Assembly (NCBI GenBank): GCA_022785155.1
Contig: JALFRH010000197.1
Location: forward strand, 1 to 9,332
Origin: Spirochaetales bacterium
Lineage (GTDB): Bacteria > Spirochaetota > Spirochaetia > Sphaerochaetales > Sphaerochaetaceae
Reading direction: 5' to 3'
Length of the DNA: 9,332 nucleotides
Position 1 is the first letter of the stretch. Each line of letters opens with the position of its first letter. The translations under genes were made by a program, and so were the position numbers. Positions 6,326 to 9,332 of this stretch are shown in pieces. A model generated the notes under the pieces. That model ran no database searches. It had not been told where the DNA came from and saw only the letters and a list, made by a program, of their open reading frames with translations.

Positions 6326-7353
6326 TCAGAATAGGAATTGTGGGGACAGGGAATACAGTATCCATAGCAGAGAGGCATCTCAAAGGCATACTGGAGGATG
6401 GAAGAGGTGCGGTATCTTGTGTATACAACCGCAACATGGATACAGCAGAAGCGTGGGTAAGGCGCCATGGCCTTGATGCCGTTGCCGCCCATAGCTACGA
6501 AGAGCTACTTGATAAAGTTGACGCCGTAATAATCTGCACTCCTAATTCTTCACACGCTTCTCTGGCAATAAAAGCCATGGAAAGGGAAAAGCATGTTCTA
6601 TTGGAAAAGCCCCTTGGAGTGACACTAAAAGAGTGTAGGGAAATACAGGAGGCTGCAAATAGATACCCGGGAATAAAGATGGTAGGTTTCACCAATCGTT
6701 TCTCACCTGTAGTAAAGAAGGCGAAAGAATACTTTAAAGAAATGGGGGAAGTATTCTCCCTTACTGCATATACAGGTGGAAAAAGGCTGGCGGATCCAGG
6801 AATCGGCGTTGAATGGAGAATGAAGAGAGAACTCTCTGGAAGCGGAGCTTTATGCGACTTCGGCAGTCATCTTTTGGATTTGTCCCTATTTCTAACAGGA
6901 CGAAAATATGAAGCAGTCACAGCTATGATGGATACTGTGATAAAAGAGAGAAAGGGAGAAAGAGTCGAGAATGATGACATGGCCTCCATAATCTGCAGTG
7001 CCCCTGGAACTCTTGGCACATTTACAGTTTCAAGAGTGGGAATGGACAGTCTAAGGCTCATTGCATCGGGAGAAGGAGGAATGGTGGAGTTTTCCCTCAG
7101 GGACAAGGGATACGTCACATTCTGGGAAAAGAAAAGGACAGGAGGATATACTCAGAGACAAGAGACCTGGTATGGAAATGGAGATGATCCATTTATTGGG
7201 GAAATAGGCACATTTATCGATGGTATCCAGAACAAGGATGTCGGATACCCTACAATAGAAGATGCACTCTACGTCTCGAAGGTATTGGCTGCAGCAGAAA
7301 AAGCTGCAGAAGAAAAGAGAGAAGTTCTTGTGGAGACACAGGAAATAACATAA
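6322..7353 (+). CDS. Gfo/Idh/MocA-family NAD(P)-dependent oxidoreductase
   Basis: This 343-residue cytoplasmic dehydrogenase contains an N-terminal Rossmann fold with GIVGTGN (5-11), the ICTPNSSHA segment (71-79) and the family hallmark EKPLG (95-99, with Lys96 contacting cofactor and substrate). The C-terminal substrate domain contains SGSGALCDFGSHLLDL (172-187), with Asp179 and His183 at the usual catalytic places. Family members oxidise or reduce sugars, inositols, amino sugars and their derivatives; the substrate cannot be read from the motifs. I start it at the ATG at 6322, which overlaps the manA stop (ATGA) and has GGAG at 6311-6314; a TTG six bases upstream is less likely. Its place between manA and nagB suggests it converts a non-standard sugar into something the other enzymes accept. 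Confidence 0.88.
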   Translation: MIRIGIVGTGNTVSIAERHLKGILEDGRGAVSCVYNRNMDTAEAWVRRHGLDAVAAHSYEELLDKVDAVIICTPNSSHASLAIKAMEREKHVLLEKPLGVTLKECREIQEAANRYPGIKMVGFTNRFSPVVKKAKEYFKEMGEVFSLTAYTGGKRLADPGIGVEWRMKRELSGSGALCDFGSHLLDLSLFLTGRKYEAVTAMMDTVIKERKGERVENDDMASIICSAPGTLGTFTVSRVGMDSLRLIASGEGGMVEFSLRDKGYVTFWEKKRTGGYTQRQETWYGNGDDPFIGEIGTFIDGIQNKDVGYPTIEDALYVSKVLAAAEKAAEEKREVLVETQEIT

Positions 7354-7376
7354 GGATTGTTTCGCATTAATAAAGT

Positions 7377-7382
7377 AAGGAG
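7377..7382 (+). promoter_or_regulatory. Strong ribosome-binding site that fixes the nagB-like start
   Basis: AAGGAG lies seven bases before the ATG at 7390. The alternative in-frame TTG at 7357 would put this site inside the gene and add a basic stretch (RINKVRRKK) not expected in the family. Confidence 0.75.
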
Positions 7383-7389
7383 AAAGAAA

Positions 7390-8211
7390 ATGCACGACTA
7401 TTACAGCTATTCTATGGAAGAACTTGCAAAGGAATCCAAGATCCCGGTATTCGCAAAGAGCTCTTCAGAAGAAGTGTTCCGCCTTATGGCAGATATCATG
7501 GCAGATACTATCGTCGAACACAACAAAGAAGGAAAGAATACAGTATTCATCGTTCCTGTAGGACCAGTTGGACAGTACCCATTCTTCGTCGAAAGAGTAA
7601 ACAAAGAGAGAATTTCATTGAAGAATGTCTATTTCTTCAATATGGATGAATACATGGTTGATGAAAATACATGCATTGATGAAAATGATAGGCTTTCCTT
7701 CCGTCTTTTTATGAAGAATACAGTCTATTCTAAGATAGATGAGGAGTTGAATATACCGGAAAGCCATCGTTTCTTCCCTGTTCCTGAAGGAAGAAAAGCA
7801 TACACAGAGACACTGGAGAAGCTTGGTGGCCCAGACATTTGTTTCGGAGGAATTGGAATCAACGGCCACGTCGCTTTCAATGAAGCTGACCCTACCCTAT
7901 CTCCCGAGGAGTTTTCCGCCCTTCCTACAAGAACCTTGGAAATCTCAAGAGAGACTGTAACATCCAATGCCATAGGAGATCTTGGCGGAGCAATCGAGGA
8001 TATGCCAAGATATGCAAGCACAGTCGGAATGAAGGAAATACTATCAGCAAGGAAAATCATACTCGGCGTCTTCAGACCATGGCATAGAGCTGTAGTAAGA
8101 AGAGCCTGCTGCGGTGAGGTATCAGCATCATTCCCTGTTACTCTATTACAGAACCATCCGGATGCTACAATCCTTGTAAACGACGTAGCTGCAGAAAAGG
8201 CGGTGGAATAA
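7390..8211 (+). CDS. nagB: Glucosamine-6-phosphate deaminase/isomerase-like protein, divergent
   Basis: This 273-residue protein has the NagB/6-phosphogluconolactonase fold. NagB turns glucosamine-6-phosphate into fructose-6-phosphate and ammonia. Catalytic landmarks are present: FNMDEY (83-88, Asp86 matching E. coli Asp72) and GIGINGHVAFNEADPT (154-169) with His160 and Glu165. Asn158 stands where E. coli has Asp141; other NagB enzymes also carry Asn there. STVGMKEILSARKIIL (210-225) and SFPVTLLQNHPDATILV (247-263) match the C-terminal half. The phosphate-binding loop is unusual: the common TGSTP sequence is replaced by VPVGPVGQYP (55-64). The later Gly-x-x-Lys-Ala is replaced by RPWHRA (229-234). 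It therefore belongs to a divergent branch and its sugar-phosphate specificity may differ. Its stop overlaps the nagA start by one base (TAATG). Confidence 0.82.
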   Translation: MHDYYSYSMEELAKESKIPVFAKSSSEEVFRLMADIMADTIVEHNKEGKNTVFIVPVGPVGQYPFFVERVNKERISLKNVYFFNMDEYMVDENTCIDENDRLSFRLFMKNTVYSKIDEELNIPESHRFFPVPEGRKAYTETLEKLGGPDICFGGIGINGHVAFNEADPTLSPEEFSALPTRTLEISRETVTSNAIGDLGGAIEDMPRYASTVGMKEILSARKIILGVFRPWHRAVVRRACCGEVSASFPVTLLQNHPDATILVNDVAAEKAVE

Positions 8212-9329
8212 TGATTCTGGTAAAGAACGGCAAAGTATTCTCATCCGGTAGATTTGTCAGGAAAGATATCTATATCAAGGATGGCCTCTTCTCAAAAAAA
8301 GGAGAGGCGGATGAAGTATATGATGCAGAAGGCAAATTCATTATTCCAGGTTTTTGGGATATACACACCCACGGAGCTATGTGCGTCGATGTAAATGCTG
8401 CAGACAGGGAAGGTTTTGAGAAAATCTCCGCCTTCCTTGCTTCTCATGGAGTCACAAGATGGCTCTGCTCTATTCTTACTGATGATGAAGAAAGAACCAT
8501 AGAGGCCATAAAGAGAGCTTTGGATGCTATCGAGAATCCTCTCTCCGGGGCTAAACTTATGGGAATCCATCTTGAGGGGCCATTCTTGTCTCCTAAATAT
8601 GCAGGAGCCATGCCGCCACATCTAATAATCAAGGGAAACGTAGCTCTCTTGAAAAAGTATGTGGATGCTTCAAAAAACAACATCAGAATGATGACACTGG
8701 CACCGGAAGTGGAGGGAAACTATGAAGTTGTAAAAACCTTCCATAAATCCATTGCCTTTGCCTTAGGCCACTCCGATGCCACTTATGAAGAAGCCCTCAA
8801 ATGCATTGAAGCCGGTGCCGTTTCCATTACACACACAGGAAATGCAATGAGATTATTCCATCAGCATCAACCTGCCATCTTCGGTGCAGCGATGGCTGAG
8901 GATGTAATGTGTGAGATGATCTGCGATGGTCTGCACCTTCATAAAGACACAGTGAAGATGTATATGAAGGTGAAGGGACCGGAAAAGCTGTTGGCTGTAT
9001 CAGATTCCATTAGCGCTGCAGGAATGCCTGACGGAGAGTATATGCTGGGAATAAACCATGTTGTGGTTAAAAACGGAGACGCTCTTCTTAGGGATGCTCC
9101 TGTAAGGGCAGGAAGCACCTTGACCTTGGACAGGGCCTTCAGAAACATAATGGCCTTCTCTGGAGAGAGTATGGCCGATGCTGTTCCTCCAACAGGCCCT
9201 AACCAGGCGAAGATGCTGGGATTCGGCAAGAAATATGGAAAAATCGCAGTAGGCTTCCATGGTGACTTCAACATTGTAGATTCCAATGGAAATGTCGAGT
9301 CTACATTCATCGATGGAAAAAGAGTCTGA
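8211..9329 (+). CDS. nagA: N-acetylglucosamine-6-phosphate deacetylase
   Basis: This amidohydrolase removes acetate from N-acetylglucosamine-6-phosphate to give glucosamine-6-phosphate, the substrate of the gene before it. The 372 residues are close to the E. coli length (382) and the gene is complete. Motifs are PGFWDIHTHG (46-55), GIHLEGPFL (118-126, metal ligand Glu122), LGHSDAT (185-191, His187), SITHTGNAM (205-213, His208; E. coli-type enzymes usually have HLFNAM or HLYNAM here), ICDGLHL (237-243) and the catalytic Asp in VSDSISAAGMPDG (263-275, Asp265). The C-terminal GSTLTLDRAFRNI and GKIAVGFHGDFNIVD are family-typical. It starts inside the stop of the upstream gene, so translation is probably coupled. 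It is the last gene seen; only three bases follow its stop, so the operon may continue. Confidence 0.92.
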   Translation: MILVKNGKVFSSGRFVRKDIYIKDGLFSKKGEADEVYDAEGKFIIPGFWDIHTHGAMCVDVNAADREGFEKISAFLASHGVTRWLCSILTDDEERTIEAIKRALDAIENPLSGAKLMGIHLEGPFLSPKYAGAMPPHLIIKGNVALLKKYVDASKNNIRMMTLAPEVEGNYEVVKTFHKSIAFALGHSDATYEEALKCIEAGAVSITHTGNAMRLFHQHQPAIFGAAMAEDVMCEMICDGLHLHKDTVKMYMKVKGPEKLLAVSDSISAAGMPDGEYMLGINHVVVKNGDALLRDAPVRAGSTLTLDRAFRNIMAFSGESMADAVPPTGPNQAKMLGFGKKYGKIAVGFHGDFNIVDSNGNVESTFIDGKRV

Positions 9330-9332
9330 ATA

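Noticed and set aside
7357..7389. Upstream TTG start for the nagB-like gene
   Set aside because: The strong AAGGAG at 7377-7382 is correctly placed for the ATG at 7390, and the extra residues are not family-like.
7830..7878. Asn158 instead of the E. coli Asp141 as a broken active site in the NagB-like protein
   Set aside because: Active NagB enzymes from other bacteria also have Asn at this position, and the essential His and Glu are present.
8939..9310. 123-codon open frame on the minus strand
   Set aside because: It is the antisense shadow of nagA, with no ribosome-binding site or family signature.

Overview
The window looks like a chromosomal stretch of a low-to-middle-GC bacterium. I lean towards a spirochaete (Treponema/Sphaerochaeta type), because of the short Lys/Arg-hydrophobic leader ending in Val-Phe-Ala-Gln-Gly on the binding protein and the general style of the sugar genes. 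This is an impression from reading, not a database result. The window splits into a damaged accessory block on the left (1-1913, genes on the minus strand) and a metabolic operon on the right (2255-9329, plus strand).

Left block. Positions 1-141 look like the end of an insertion sequence that continues beyond the window. Four copies of TGTTACCT lie about 32 bp apart, next to a sequence ending in CA. This layout is typical of IS21-family ends, although no transposase is visible. The element appears to have cut into the 3' end of an AbiE-type (type IV) toxin-antitoxin operon. The antitoxin/regulator AbiEi (1274-1861) is intact and has a near-consensus promoter. The nucleotidyltransferase toxin AbiEii (139-1283) is damaged twice. 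A one-base frameshift separates its true N-terminus, which overlaps abiEi, from the rest. Its C-terminal extension, a histidine-phosphatase domain with an RHG motif, stops half-way at a TGA that is probably the first three bases of the inserted element. The AbiEii-phosphatase fusion is the most unusual protein architecture in the window.

Middle. The 502-bp gap 1862-2363 holds the abiE promoter, a strong plus-strand rho-independent terminator (2058-2097) with no recognisable gene in front of it, and the likely promoter and operator region of the right-hand operon.

Right block. Seven closely packed genes run in one direction. They encode an ABC permease, its ATPase and a secreted binding protein, all of the SsuABC/TauABC/NMT1 class. 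A terminator-like hairpin follows, then a type I mannose-6-phosphate isomerase (manA), a Gfo/Idh/MocA oxidoreductase, a divergent glucosamine-6-phosphate deaminase-like protein and an N-acetylglucosamine-6-phosphate deacetylase (nagA). The last four are linked by 1-4-base overlaps or short gaps. The enzymes point to breakdown of an amino sugar or related hexose phosphate towards fructose-6-phosphate. The transporter family, however, normally carries sulfonates, nitrate or pyrimidine precursors rather than sugars, the binding protein carries an EF-hand-like calcium loop, and no sugar kinase is present. Together these suggest uptake and catabolism of an unusual (perhaps substituted) amino sugar, which is an inference worth testing.
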